This document shows, in pieces, positions 10,735-18,191 of a stretch of DNA of 64,000 nt. How positions within the stretch are numbered: the stretch's first letter is position 1; each line of letters opens with the position of its first letter. Both the position numbers and the translations under genes were made by a program. This DNA is from JBOGVZ01 sp050692985 (GTDB lineage Bacteria; Actinomycetota; UBA4738; CALAEC01): the NCBI GenBank assembly GCA_050692985.1, contig JBOGVZ010000049.1, forward strand, positions 62,001-126,000, read 5' to 3'. The notes below the pieces were generated by a model. It ran no database searches. It saw only the letters and a list, made by a program, of their open reading frames with translations, and had not been told where the DNA came from.

Positions 10735-11498
10735 GAGCCCTTGAAATCGGCCTTGCGCTTCTCCAGGAAGGCCGCCATGCCCTCCTTCTGGTCCTCGGTG
10801 GCGAACAGCGAGGAGAAGGCCTCGCGTTCGATGGCCACCCCGGTGCGCAGATCCGTCCTGCTGCCCCAGTTCACCGAGGCCTTGGCGGCCCGCAGGGCCG
10901 CCCCGGGGCCGGCCGCATACCGTTTCGCCGTCTCCACGGCCTCGGCGTACGGATCGTCGGCGATCCGGTCCACCAGCCCGATCTCCAGGGCCTCGGACGC
11001 CTCGACCATCCGGCCCGAGAAGATGATGTCCTTGGCCCGGGCCGGGCCCACCAGCCGGGGGAGCCGCTGGGTGCCGCCGGCGCCGGGGATGATGCCCAGG
11101 TTGATCTCCGGCTGGCCCACCTTTGCGTCGGGAGCCGCGTACCGGAAGTCCGCGCACATGGCCAGCTCGCAGCCGCCCCCCAGGGCGAAACCGGTCACCG
11201 CGGCGATCGTCACCTTGGGGATGTCCTCCACCGCGTTGAACACCTCCTGGAGGCCCTGGATCATCGGGCGCACCTGCCCCGGGGACATGGAGGCCATCAT
11301 CTTGATGTCCGCTCCGGCAGCGAACACCTTCTCGCCGCCGTAGATCACCACGGCGCCGACGTCGTCCCGGGCCCCGGCCTCGCGGGCAGCCTCCAGGAGG
11401 TCCCGGGTCAGGTCCTCGTTGATGGCGTTCATCGGCGGGCGGTCCAGCCGGATCGTCCCCACGCCGCCGTCGACCTCCAGGCGAACGAGCTCTCCCAT
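10731..11498 (-). CDS. Enoyl-CoA hydratase/isomerase (crotonase family)
   Basis: The 255-residue crotonase-fold protein probably hydrates 2-enoyl-CoA in fatty-acid breakdown. The oxyanion-hole segments are AAGADIKMMASM and ALGGGCELAMCADFRYA. Glu is present at both expected catalytic places (around GCELAMCAD and in GQPEINLGIIPGAGGTQRL), which supports true hydratase activity rather than only isomerase activity. It ends with the usual C-terminal helices (FLEKRKADFKGS). The gene is followed with a four-base overlap by a methyltransferase and preceded by a cNMP-binding protein gene 15 bases away, so these four genes look like one operon. Confidence 0.93.
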   Translation of the reverse strand: MGELVRLEVDGGVGTIRLDRPPMNAINEDLTRDLLEAAREAGARDDVGAVVIYGGEKVFAAGADIKMMASMSPGQVRPMIQGLQEVFNAVEDIPKVTIAAVTGFALGGGCELAMCADFRYAAPDAKVGQPEINLGIIPGAGGTQRLPRLVGPARAKDIIFSGRMVEASEALEIGLVDRIADDPYAEAVETAKRYAAGPGAALRAAKASVNWGSRTDLRTGVAIEREAFSSLFATEDQKEGMAAFLEKRKADFKGS

Positions 11499-11513
11499 CG
11501 GCCCTCCTCGGGG

Positions 11514-11942
11514 TCAGTGCTCGATCGAGCGCTCGACGGCACGGAGCCGCCGGCTCATCTCGATCAGGAGCTTGCGGGCGATGCTCGGGTAGTCGTCGAT
11601 GAGCGGGAGGAACGCCCATGAGGTGATCGAGAGGGTGTGGACGGGCGTGGCCGCAGTGACCGTGGCGGAGCGGGGGCCGCCGTCCAGGAGCGACATCTCG
11701 CCGAAGTAGTTGCCCGCCCGCAGCGTGGCCCGGCTCCGGCCGCCCACGGTGACCTTGGCCTCGCCCTCGAGGATCAGGTGGAACCCCACGCCGGTGGCCC
11801 CCTCCTCCACGATGGCCCTGCCCTCTCGGAAGTCCACGAGCTTGGCCGACGCCAGGATCGCCTGCAGCTCGCGCCTCGACAGGCCTTCGAACAGCCCCAC
11901 CGACCGGAGCATCGCCAGGATGTCCTTCTTCGTCTTGGCCAC
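11514..11942 (-). CDS. Stand-alone cyclic nucleotide-binding domain protein (paralogue)
   Basis: A 142-residue single cNMP-binding domain, clearly related to the product at 2.2-2.7 kb: LFEGLSRRELQAILASAKL, then GNYFGEMSLLDGGPRSATV as the phosphate-binding cassette, and no helix-turn-helix. GTG 11942 is preferred because AGGAG stands 7 bases upstream. ATGs at 11978 and 11975 would add about 12 residues of poor character. It heads the operon with enoyl-CoA hydratase, a methyltransferase and an acyltransferase, and may relay a nucleotide signal to one of them. Confidence 0.83.
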   Translation of the reverse strand: MAKTKKDILAMLRSVGLFEGLSRRELQAILASAKLVDFREGRAIVEEGATGVGFHLILEGEAKVTVGGRSRATLRAGNYFGEMSLLDGGPRSATVTAATPVHTLSITSWAFLPLIDDYPSIARKLLIEMSRRLRAVERSIEH

Positions 11943-12004
11943 TTCGGGACTCCTCCCCTCGCCCGACCCGGGCATCATAGCCTCGCCCGGCGTACCCTGC
12001 CGCC

Positions 12005-12892
12005 GTGGACCCGATGGGCGACTTCGACGGGACCTTCCCCTTCGAACCGCGGTACCGGCGCGTGGCCGACGACGTCCGGCTCCACTACGTCGACGAGGGG
12101 GAGGGCCAGCCGGTGCTGCTCCTGCACGGCAACCCCACGTGGAGCTACCTGTACCGCCGGTTCATCCCGCCGCTGGCCGAGGCCGGGTTCCGGGCGGTGG
12201 CCCCCGACCACATGGGGTTCGGGCGGTCGGACCGCCCCCCTGGGCACGCCCGGTACACGATGCGGTCCCACGTCCAGAACCTGGTGGGGTTCATCCGCGG
12301 CCTGGACCTCCGCGAGGTGACCCTGGTGATGCAGGACTGGGGCGGGCCGATCGGGTTCGGGGCGGCGGTGGAGGAGCCGGACCGCATCGCCAGGCTGGTG
12401 ATCATGAACACCGGCGTCGGGGTGTTCCCCTCGGGGACCCCGATGCCGTTCCACGAGCCGTTCCGCCAGAAGGGCCTGGGCGAGCTGCTGGCGCTGGGGT
12501 CGAACCTGTTCGTGGAGGCCATGTTCGGGGGCATGCGGCCGGAGAGCGCCACCCCGCTGGTGGCCGAGGCCTACCGGGCGCCGTTCCCCGATTACTACTC
12601 CCGGGTGCCGATCCTGGCCTTCGTCCGCGACGTGCCGATCGGCCACGAGCACCCCACCGCCCCGTACATGCACGAGGTGGCCGAGCAGGTGCCCGGCCTC
12701 CGGCGGCCCACGCTGGTGGTGTGGGGGATGCGGGACCGCACCTTCCCCCCGTTCCTGCTCGAAGTGTGGAGGCAGATCTACCCCCACGCCCAGGTGCTGG
12801 AGCTGCCCGAGGCCCGCCACTACCTCCAGGAGGACGAGCCCGAGGCCATCACCGATCGGCTCATCGCCTTCCTCCGCTCGGACCCGGCCTGA
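12005..12892 (+). CDS. Haloalkane dehalogenase-like alpha/beta hydrolase
   Basis: The 295-residue protein has the haloalkane dehalogenase pattern: HGNPTWSYLYRR with the halide-binding Asn, DHMGFGRSD, and MQDWGGPIG in which Asp is the nucleophile and the adjacent Trp a halide ligand. VVWGMRDRTFPP supplies a candidate acid, and ARHYLQEDEPEAI the catalytic His. Hydrolysis of a carbon-halogen bond is therefore likely, although related hydrolases on other substrates share much of this. GTG 12005 lies 6 bases behind a TACCCT box (11993-11998); no Shine-Dalgarno is visible. Confidence 0.85.
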   Translation: MDPMGDFDGTFPFEPRYRRVADDVRLHYVDEGEGQPVLLLHGNPTWSYLYRRFIPPLAEAGFRAVAPDHMGFGRSDRPPGHARYTMRSHVQNLVGFIRGLDLREVTLVMQDWGGPIGFGAAVEEPDRIARLVIMNTGVGVFPSGTPMPFHEPFRQKGLGELLALGSNLFVEAMFGGMRPESATPLVAEAYRAPFPDYYSRVPILAFVRDVPIGHEHPTAPYMHEVAEQVPGLRRPTLVVWGMRDRTFPPFLLEVWRQIYPHAQVLELPEARHYLQEDEPEAITDRLIAFLRSDPA

Positions 12893-12894
12893 TA

Positions 12895-12915
12895 TGCAGC
12901 TGCAATGCCACTGCA
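12895..12915. promoter_or_regulatory. Candidate operator of the Fur-family gene
   Basis: TGCAG and CTGCA form an inverted repeat with an 11-base gap, containing the perfect palindrome TGCAGCTGCA at 12895-12904. It covers the -35/spacer region of the leaderless promoter whose -10 box TAGGGT is at 12917-12922. A similar GCA-rich arrangement is found before the Ni/Co transporter gene. Confidence 0.45.
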
Positions 12916-12928
12916 CTAGGGTGGAAGC

Positions 12929-13354
12929 GTGAGCGAAGCCGGTGCCGTGGCCGCGATGCTCCGGGAGCGCGGCTACCGGATCACCCCCCAACGCCAGGCA
13001 ATCCTGGAGGAGGTCCTTCGCTCCCGCGGGCACATCACCCCCCAGGACGTGACCCGCCGGGTCCAGCGGCGGATGCCGGCGGTGAATCCCTCCACGGTGT
13101 ACCGCACCCTGGCCATGCTCGAGGACGTGGGGGTGGTGCGGCACTCGCACCTGGAGCGCGGGGCCGAGTACCACCGCGCCGACGACGTCGAGCACGTCCA
13201 CCTGACGTGCTCCCGGTGCGGCGCCGAGGACGACCTGTCGATGCGGGAGGCCGAGTCGCTCAAGAGGGTGGTCCAGCGCCACCGGGGGTTCCGGCCGGAC
13301 CTGACCCACTTCGCCATCTCCGGCCTGTGCCAGGAGTGCCAGCGGGCCGGCTGA
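12929..13354 (+). CDS. Fur-family metalloregulator, possibly Nur-like
   Basis: The 141-residue repressor has the winged helix (RGYRITPQRQAILEEVL ... VNPSTVYRTLAMLEDVGVV), the metal-binding region with HRADDVEHVHL, and two CxxC pairs (CSRC and CQEC) for a structural zinc. Fur, Zur, Nur and PerR cannot be told apart by sequence alone. A Ni/Co transporter gene converges on it 6 bases away, and GCA-type repeats stand before both genes, which favours nickel or cobalt sensing. The GTG start is 6 bases behind TAGGGT and also has AGGGTGGA before it. Confidence 0.88.
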   Translation: MSEAGAVAAMLRERGYRITPQRQAILEEVLRSRGHITPQDVTRRVQRRMPAVNPSTVYRTLAMLEDVGVVRHSHLERGAEYHRADDVEHVHLTCSRCGAEDDLSMREAESLKRVVQRHRGFRPDLTHFAISGLCQECQRAG

Positions 13355-13360
13355 CCCCGC

Positions 13361-14260
13361 TCAGGCGAACAGGTGCGGCAGGAGGTCGGTCGCTCCCAGG
13401 ACGAACACCGTCCCGATGAACAGGCTGAACGCGGCGGTGACGATCGCCACCGTGGCGTAGACGGGGAAGTTCCGAGAGGCCCTCAGGAACCCCACGGCGG
13501 AGCCCACCGTGATCAGCGAGTTGGAGCCGAGCAGCCCCGCGATGAACGCCACCAGCACGAGGACACCGACGAGCGGGCCGCCGGCGCCGGCCGCCGTCAG
13601 GAAGATCAGCACCTGGGTGGGGGTCTCGGCGCCGATCCCGTGGATCATGCCGACCGCGAGGGCCGTGGCCCTGCCGTAGCTGGGCACCCCGTCGTCCGGC
13701 TCCGGACGGCGGTGATGGTGATGGCCGGGACGGCCGTGGTGCCCGTGGTGCCACATCGCCGGCTCGACGGCGTCGACGAGCTCATCCTGTGGATCGACGG
13801 GGCTCATCGGCAGCCCGCCGCCCGGGCCGACGGACACCGGTCGCCGGGCCCGGGCCCGGTCGCTGACCCAGCGCCAGCCGCGCCGGACACCCACGAACAC
13901 CAGCATCCACCGGCTGCGGAGCTGGAAGTCCCGCCCGTGCCGGACGAGGGACACGATCACGTAGACACCCAGGAGGACCAGGGTCACGCCGACAACCCTG
14001 GTCATCACCTCGTCCACGCCCCGGGGAAGACGCTCCCCGGCCAGGATGGCCAGCACGCCGAGCACCAGGACCACCAGGCCGTGGCCCAGCGCGTACAGGG
14101 TCCCGAGGAAGACGGCCCGGCCACGGTCCTCGGTCGAGCCGGTGATGTCGGTGATGGCCGCGAGGTGGTCGAAGTCGATCCCGTGGCGGAACCCGAACCA
14201 GAAGGCCGCCACCAGGAGTCCGAACCCCAGGCCCGGACCGGCGATGTCTCCCGCGGTCAC
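13361..14260 (-). CDS. Nickel/cobalt transporter (NiCoT/UreH-like)
   Basis: The 299-residue membrane protein has the family signature RHGIDFDHLAAI (H-x4-D-H) in its second membrane segment, further helices (LYALGHGLVVLVLGVLAI, VGMIHGIGAETPTQ) and a cytoplasmic His-rich loop HHGHHGRPGHHHHRR that can bind Ni2+ or Co2+. Whether it imports or exports metal cannot be read from sequence. The GTG start at 14260 is the only reasonable one ahead of the signature; its Shine-Dalgarno is weak. A promoter TTGCAA-N18-TTCAAT lies upstream with its -35 inside the candidate operator. Confidence 0.85.
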   Translation of the reverse strand: MTAGDIAGPGLGFGLLVAAFWFGFRHGIDFDHLAAITDITGSTEDRGRAVFLGTLYALGHGLVVLVLGVLAILAGERLPRGVDEVMTRVVGVTLVLLGVYVIVSLVRHGRDFQLRSRWMLVFVGVRRGWRWVSDRARARRPVSVGPGGGLPMSPVDPQDELVDAVEPAMWHHGHHGRPGHHHHRRPEPDDGVPSYGRATALAVGMIHGIGAETPTQVLIFLTAAGAGGPLVGVLVLVAFIAGLLGSNSLITVGSAVGFLRASRNFPVYATVAIVTAAFSLFIGTVFVLGATDLLPHLFA

Positions 14261-14288
14261 ACCCCGGATTGAACCAGACTCTTGCAGT

Positions 14289-14316
14289 CTGTTGCAACTG
14301 ATATCCCTTGCAACAG
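14289..14316. promoter_or_regulatory. Candidate operator of the Ni/Co transporter gene
   Basis: CTGTTGCAA at 14289-14297 and TTGCAACAG at 14308-14316 are perfect inverted copies separated by 10 bases, and another TTGCAG lies just left at 14282-14287. The TTGCA/TGCAA half-sites resemble the Streptomyces Nur box (tTGCaa-N5-ttGCAA), although the spacing is not identical. On the minus strand the left TTGCAA doubles as the -35 element of the transporter gene. Confidence 0.55.
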
Positions 14317-14358
14317 GGTCCCAACGGGCTCGGCCCGGCCGGACGGTATCCTCGGCGT

Positions 14359-15126
14359 GTGGACAGGGCGGCCGGGTCGCGCTCGTGCACGAACTGTGCA
14401 GAGCCCGTGGAGGAGAACGACCGGTTCTGTGGCCAGTGCGGCGCGGCCCTGGGCCGCGACGAGACGGCGCACGTCCTCGAGGACGACGAAGATCCCCTGG
14501 CCGAGTGGGAGCGGCACCGCTCGCTCCGCGGGCCTGTCGTCCCGGACGACCAGGCCCCCACCGAGTCCATCCCCGCCGCGCGGCCCGGCGACACCGCGGT
14601 CCTGCCGGAGGTCCCCCCCGCCGAGCCCGCCCCCCCACCCGGGCTGTCCCCCGCGCCGCCTCCGGTGGCCATCGCTCCTCGCCGAGGCTTCCCCCTCGGC
14701 GCCACGCTGGCTCTCATCGGTGGGATCGCCGTCATCCTGTCGGCGATCCTCCCGTGGACGACGGCCGCCCATCCGGACCTCGCTGGGCCGGTCCTTCCTC
14801 GCGACATCGGGTTCCTGGCGGTGCTGCTCGGCGGGGGGACCGACCGCGGTGGGCCCAGCCTGGGGATCGTGCTCCTCGGTGCGGGGGTCGCCGGCGGGCT
14901 GATGGCGCTCCTCACGATGGTCGCGCCGGCATTGAAGGTCCTGCGCCGGCTCATCGGGCTGGCCACCCTGGCGATCCCCGCCCTGTTCGTGTTCCGGGTC
15001 GCCCAGGGCTTCCTGGGAGAGCCCGGCGCCCCGGCGCTCGTCGTCCAGTCGCTGGCGGCCGGGGTCTACGTGGCGGCCGCCGGGGCGCTCGTCCAGATGG
15101 TGGCCGGGCGGTGGTTCCGCCGGTGA
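14359..15126 (+). CDS. Zinc-ribbon membrane protein, function unknown
   Basis: The 255-residue protein starts with a zinc ribbon (CTNCAEPV ... CGQCGAAL), followed by an acidic and Pro-rich linker of about 90 residues and then four or so membrane segments (FPLGATLALIGGIAVILSAILPW and others). Such ribbon-linker-membrane layouts are common in actinobacteria and unassigned. GTG 14359 has a TATCCT box at 14347-14352, exactly 6 bases upstream; the earlier in-frame TTG at 14308 falls inside the operator and was rejected. The gene converges on the HepT gene. Confidence 0.72.
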   Translation: MDRAAGSRSCTNCAEPVEENDRFCGQCGAALGRDETAHVLEDDEDPLAEWERHRSLRGPVVPDDQAPTESIPAARPGDTAVLPEVPPAEPAPPPGLSPAPPPVAIAPRRGFPLGATLALIGGIAVILSAILPWTTAAHPDLAGPVLPRDIGFLAVLLGGGTDRGGPSLGIVLLGAGVAGGLMALLTMVAPALKVLRRLIGLATLAIPALFVFRVAQGFLGEPGAPALVVQSLAAGVYVAAAGALVQMVAGRWFRR

Positions 15127-15129
15127 GCG

Positions 15130-15549
15130 CTACTCCAGGGCCCTGCCCGCCAGCTGCTCCCTGAACACATCGAAGTCTCCCAACCTGGTCTGAAGGATCT
15201 CCACGACCCGGCGATCGTCCACCTCCTGGTAGCCGTGCACCAAGAGGTTCCGGAACCGGGCCATGCGCTCGAGCTCGGCCCCGATGTCGGTGTGAAGGTA
15301 GCCGGACGCCGCCAGCACGCGGAACACCTTGGCGAACGAGCTCGGCGCCTCCAGCCCCTCGGAGGCGATGACGTGCTCCCCGGCGTCGATGCAGGTCTCG
15401 ATGGCCACCACGAACCTGTACTTGGCCGCCGCCAAAGCGTCCTCGTCCGCGAGCAGCTCGGCGGCGGGACGCTCCGCCATCCGCCGCAGGTGGCCGGATT
15501 CCTCGCCGAGCCGATCCAACAGGGCCCGCAGCCGGCCCGGATCCACCAT
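15130..15549 (-). CDS. HepT-like toxin (DUF86 family)
   Basis: The 139-residue helical protein has the HEPN-family RNase signature R-x4-H-x-Y as RNLLVHGY, followed by QEVDDRRVVEIL. HepT proteins cleave RNA and are neutralised by MntA nucleotidyltransferases that add AMP to the Tyr of that motif. The gene follows an MntA-like gene with a one-base overlap (TGATG), the usual order of this toxin-antitoxin type. It is only 4 bases from the convergent zinc-ribbon gene. Confidence 0.88.
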   Translation of the reverse strand: MVDPGRLRALLDRLGEESGHLRRMAERPAAELLADEDALAAAKYRFVVAIETCIDAGEHVIASEGLEAPSSFAKVFRVLAASGYLHTDIGAELERMARFRNLLVHGYQEVDDRRVVEILQTRLGDFDVFREQLAGRALE

Positions 15550-15977
15550 CAGCGACGCCCGGAGGCGATCCCTCGCAGCAGCTCCTGGTCCAGCCGGCGG
15601 GCGTGGATCTCGAAGTCGAAGAACTCGCGGAGGGTGCGACTCTGGTACCGGACCCGAGTGGGCTCGTCGCGTGAGTAGAAGACCACCCCGTCCCTGACGG
15701 CCCGCCCCCGAACCGGAAGGGCGGCCTCGTTCAACACCACCACCTCCACCGGTCCCACACCCGCGGCTTCCTCCAGCCGCCCGGCCAGGGCCAGCCGCAG
15801 GTCCAAGAAGCGTTCGGGATCGAGGTCGGGGTCGACGAAGACCGCCACGTCGACGTCACTGCCCCGGTGGGAACGCCCGGACGCCCGTGACCCGAACAGG
15901 AATGCGAACACGACCGGCGTCTGGTCGAAGGCCGCCGGCCCCGCCTCGCGGAGAGCCTTGAGGATGTGATCGTCCAT
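15549..15977 (-). CDS. MntA-like minimal nucleotidyltransferase antitoxin
   Basis: The 142-residue protein has the nucleotidyltransferase signature GSRASGRSHRGSDVDVAVF (GS-x-x-x-G ... SDxD) with both metal-binding Asp. A downstream helix bundle follows (REFFDFEIHARRLDQELL). In known pairs this enzyme AMPylates the HepT toxin and blocks it. The ATG at 15977 has a TAGCAT box 9 bases upstream (15987-15992) and GCGAGG, so the pair probably has its own promoter. Confidence 0.88.
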   Translation of the reverse strand: MDDHILKALREAGPAAFDQTPVVFAFLFGSRASGRSHRGSDVDVAVFVDPDLDPERFLDLRLALAGRLEEAAGVGPVEVVVLNEAALPVRGRAVRDGVVFYSRDEPTRVRYQSRTLREFFDFEIHARRLDQELLRGIASGRR

Positions 15978-16023
15978 GGCCTCGCCATGCTAGCGCAGGG
16001 TGCCGTCCTCTCCTCGGAGGTGC

Positions 16024-16377
16024 TCAGGCGGCGGGCAGCGGCTCGGCTGAGGCCAGGGCCCCGGACAGGGCGGTCAGCAGGTCGCGGTTCACCCGGTAGA
16101 AGGCCCACCGCCCCCGCTGCTCCCGGGAGACCAGTCCGGCCTCCAGCAGCACCTTGAGGTGGTGGCTCACGGTCGGCTGGGACAGGCCCAGGGGCTCGAC
16201 CAGCTCGCACACGCAGGCCTCGCCCCCCGGGCCGGCGGAGATCAGGCTGACCAGCCGGAGGCGGGCCGGGTCGGCCAGGGCCTTGATGGCCTCCGCCAGG
16301 ACCTCGGCGTCCCCGGCGCCCAGACGCTCCCCAGTCAGCGGGGGGCAGCACTCCAGGACGTCCAGCTCCACGGTCAC
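16024..16377 (-). CDS. ArsR/SmtB-family thiol-metal repressor
   Basis: The 117-residue winged-helix repressor has the arsenic-type sensor motif ACVCEL at the DNA-binding helix (GGEACVCELVEPLGLSQPTV) followed by SHHLKVLLEAGLVSREQRGRW, plus an N-terminal Cys pair in LECCPPLTG that may be a third thiol ligand. As(III), Sb(III) or Cd(II) could be the inducer. GTG 16377 is 6 bases behind the -10 box CAATAT. It is divergent from a 16-residue Cys-rich peptide gene, with a 9-bp inverted repeat lying between the two promoters. No other ars gene is visible nearby. Confidence 0.9.
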   Translation of the reverse strand: MTVELDVLECCPPLTGERLGAGDAEVLAEAIKALADPARLRLVSLISAGPGGEACVCELVEPLGLSQPTVSHHLKVLLEAGLVSREQRGRWAFYRVNRDLLTALSGALASAEPLPAA

Positions 16378-16383
16378 GGCCTC

Positions 16384-16422
16384 ATATTGACATCTGTCGA
16401 TGGATGCGTCAAGATCCATCGA
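16384..16422. promoter_or_regulatory. Overlapping divergent promoters with an ArsR-type operator
   Basis: On the plus strand TTGACA (16387-16392) and CAAGAT (16410-16415) are 17 bases apart and drive the micropeptide gene. On the minus strand TTGACG (16412-16407) and CAATAT (16389-16384) are also 17 bases apart and drive arsR. Each -35 overlaps the other promoter's -10. The perfect 9-bp inverted repeat TCGATGGAT / ATCCATCGA (16397-16405 and 16414-16422, 8-base gap) covers both, so one bound repressor would silence both genes. Confidence 0.75.
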
Positions 16423-16448
16423 TGGTCGTCGATGAAAGGAGGCCCGGC

Positions 16449-16499
16449 GTGGCGGATCCGTGCTGCCCACCGGAGTGGTGCTGCCCGCCCTGCTGCTGA
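16449..16499 (+). CDS. 16-residue Cys-rich micropeptide, candidate metal-binding peptide
   Basis: GTG at 16449 encodes MADPCCPPEWCCPPCC and stops with TGA. Six of 16 residues are Cys in three CC pairs separated by PPEW and PP. The Shine-Dalgarno AAAGGAGG at 16435-16442 is the most complete in the window and stands 6 bases from the start. A consensus-like promoter and an ArsR-type operator lie upstream, and a 12-bp hairpin follows the stop. I do not recognise the peptide. Given the thiol sensor next door, chelation of arsenite, antimonite or a soft metal is the obvious inference. A leader peptide is the alternative, but no gene follows on this strand. Confidence 0.65.
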   Translation: MADPCCPPEWCCPPCC

Positions 16500-16510
16500 C
16501 GGGGGGTGCC

Positions 16511-16538
16511 GGGGGGTGGGGCTCCGGCCCCGCCCCCC
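16511..16538. terminator. Bidirectional hairpin between the micropeptide and mutase genes
   Basis: A 12-bp stem (16511-16522 with 16527-16538, one G-T pair) closes a four-base loop TCCG. It ends exactly at the mutase stop codon and lies 12 bases past the micropeptide stop. It has no T-run, as with other hairpins in this window. Confidence 0.6.
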
Positions 16539-18191
16539 TCAGAACCGGGGCGTCTCCGTGTACTCCCCGAACACCTCGCGGAGGGCACCGACGATCTCGC
16601 CCTCGGTGCAGTAGGCCCGGGCGCAGTCGATCAGCGGCGGCATCAGGTTCTCGGACTCGTCGGCCGCGGCCGCCCGCAGGGCCTCCACGGCCCGGGTGGC
16701 CGCGCCGTCGTCCCGGTCCGCGCGCATGCGCCCGACGGATGCGACCTGTGACTCCTCGATCTCCGGCCCGATCTTGAGGATGTCGATCGGTGTGTCGTTC
16801 GGGTCCACGAACTCGTTGACCCCCACCCTGACCAGTCGCCCCTTCTCGAACCGGGTCTGCTCCCGGTAGGCGGCATCGGCGATCTCCCCCTGGAACCATC
16901 CCCGCTCGATCCCGGCCAGCACGCCCTCGAGCATCGACCCCTTCCCCATCTCCTCGATCCTGGCGAAGTACTCCTCGGCCTGGGCCTCGGTGCGGTTCGT
17001 CAGCGCCTCCACGAAGTACGAGCCGCCCAGCGGGTCGATCACGTTGGCCACGCCGGTCTCGTGAGCGATGACCTGTTGGGTCCGCAGGGCGATCTGGGCG
17101 GCCTTCTCCGTGGGCAGGGCCAGCACCTCGTCGAGCGCGTTCGTGTGCAGCGACTGGGTCCCGCCCAGCACCCCGGCCAGGGCCTCGACGGCGGTGCGGA
17201 CGATGTTGTTCTCGGGCTGCTGCGCGGTCAGCGAGCACCCCGCGGTCTGGGTGTGGAACCGCAGGCGCCACGAGTTCGGGTCCTTGGCCTCGTACCGTTC
17301 CCGCATCCACCGGGCCCAGATCCGCCGGGCCGCACGGTACTTGGCGATCTCCTCGAAGAAGTCGATGTGGGCGTTGAAGAAGAACGACAGCCCGGAGGCG
17401 AAGCGGTCGATGTCCAGGCCCCGCCGCCGGCCCAGCTCGACGTAGGAGAACCCGTCGGCCAGGGTGAACGCCAGCTCCTGCACCGCCGTGGACCCGGCCT
17501 CGCGGATGTGGTAGCCGGACACGCTGATCGGGTGCCACTTGGGCACCTCGGCGGCGCAGAACTCGATGAGGTCGCCGATGATCCGCAGGTGCGGCCGGGG
17601 CGGGAAGATCCACTCCTTCTGGGCGATGTACTCCTTGAGGATGTCCGTCTGGAGGGTGCCGTCGAGCGTCTTCCAGTCCGCGCCTTGGCGTTCCGCGGCG
17701 GCCAGGAGGAAGGCGAACAGGATGGCCGCCGGCCCGCTGATCGTCATCGACGTGGTGATGTCGCCCAGCGGGATGCCGTCGAACAGGGCCTCGAAGTCGG
17801 CCAGCGAGTCGGTGGCCACGCCGCACCGCCCCACCTCGCCCTCCGACCGGGGGTCGTCGGAGTCCCGGCCCATGAGCGTGGGCATGTCGAAGGCCACGGA
17901 CAGCCCTCCCTGGCCGTGCTCGAGCAGGTACTTGTAGCGGGCGTTCGTCTGCTCGGGGGTCCCGAAGCCGGCGAACTGGCGCATCGTCCACATCCGGCCG
18001 CGGTACATCGTCGGGTAGACGCCGCGGGTGTACGGGTACTCGCCCGGGTAGCCGAGGTCGCGCTCGTAGTCGAGGTCCGCCACGTCCTCCGGCGTGTACA
18101 GCGGATCGAGGGGCTCGCCGGAGATCGTCTCGAAGTCGACGTCCCGCTCCGGCGTCTTCCGGTACCGCTCCAGCCAGGCGTCCTTGTTCAT
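16539..18191 (-). CDS. Methylmalonyl-CoA mutase large (catalytic) subunit
   Basis: Interconverts methylmalonyl-CoA and succinyl-CoA, or an analogous acyl-CoA pair. The 550-residue protein has the TIM-barrel half only: [45 protein letters not shown] with the active-site His, [19 protein letters not shown] and [13 protein letters not shown]. It ends before any B12-binding DxHxxG domain, so a separate small subunit encoded outside the window is required. Without structural comparison, isobutyryl- or ethylmalonyl-type specificity cannot be excluded. ATG 18191 overlaps the meaB stop and has GGAGG before it. Confidence 0.9.
   Translation of the reverse strand: MNKDAWLERYRKTPERDVDFETISGEPLDPLYTPEDVADLDYERDLGYPGEYPYTRGVYPTMYRGRMWTMRQFAGFGTPEQTNARYKYLLEHGQGGLSVAFDMPTLMGRDSDDPRSEGEVGRCGVATDSLADFEALFDGIPLGDITTSMTISGPAAILFAFLLAAAERQGADWKTLDGTLQTDILKEYIAQKEWIFPPRPHLRIIGDLIEFCAAEVPKWHPISVSGYHIREAGSTAVQELAFTLADGFSYVELGRRRGLDIDRFASGLSFFFNAHIDFFEEIAKYRAARRIWARWMRERYEAKDPNSWRLRFHTQTAGCSLTAQQPENNIVRTAVEALAGVLGGTQSLHTNALDEVLALPTEKAAQIALRTQQVIAHETGVANVIDPLGGSYFVEALTNRTEAQAEEYFARIEEMGKGSMLEGVLAGIERGWFQGEIADAAYREQTRFEKGRLVRVGVNEFVDPNDTPIDILKIGPEIEESQVASVGRMRADRDDGAATRAVEALRAAAADESENLMPPLIDCARAYCTEGEIVGALREVFGEYTETPRF

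Noticed and set aside
14281..14316. A Zur box for the Fur-family protein
   Set aside because: Half-sites are TTGCAA, not the TGAAAATGATTTTCA-like Zur pattern.
14308..14358. TTG 14308 as the start of the zinc-ribbon gene
   Set aside because: It lies inside the metal-type operator and the added residues are not protein-like; GTG 14359 has a -10 box 6 bases upstream.
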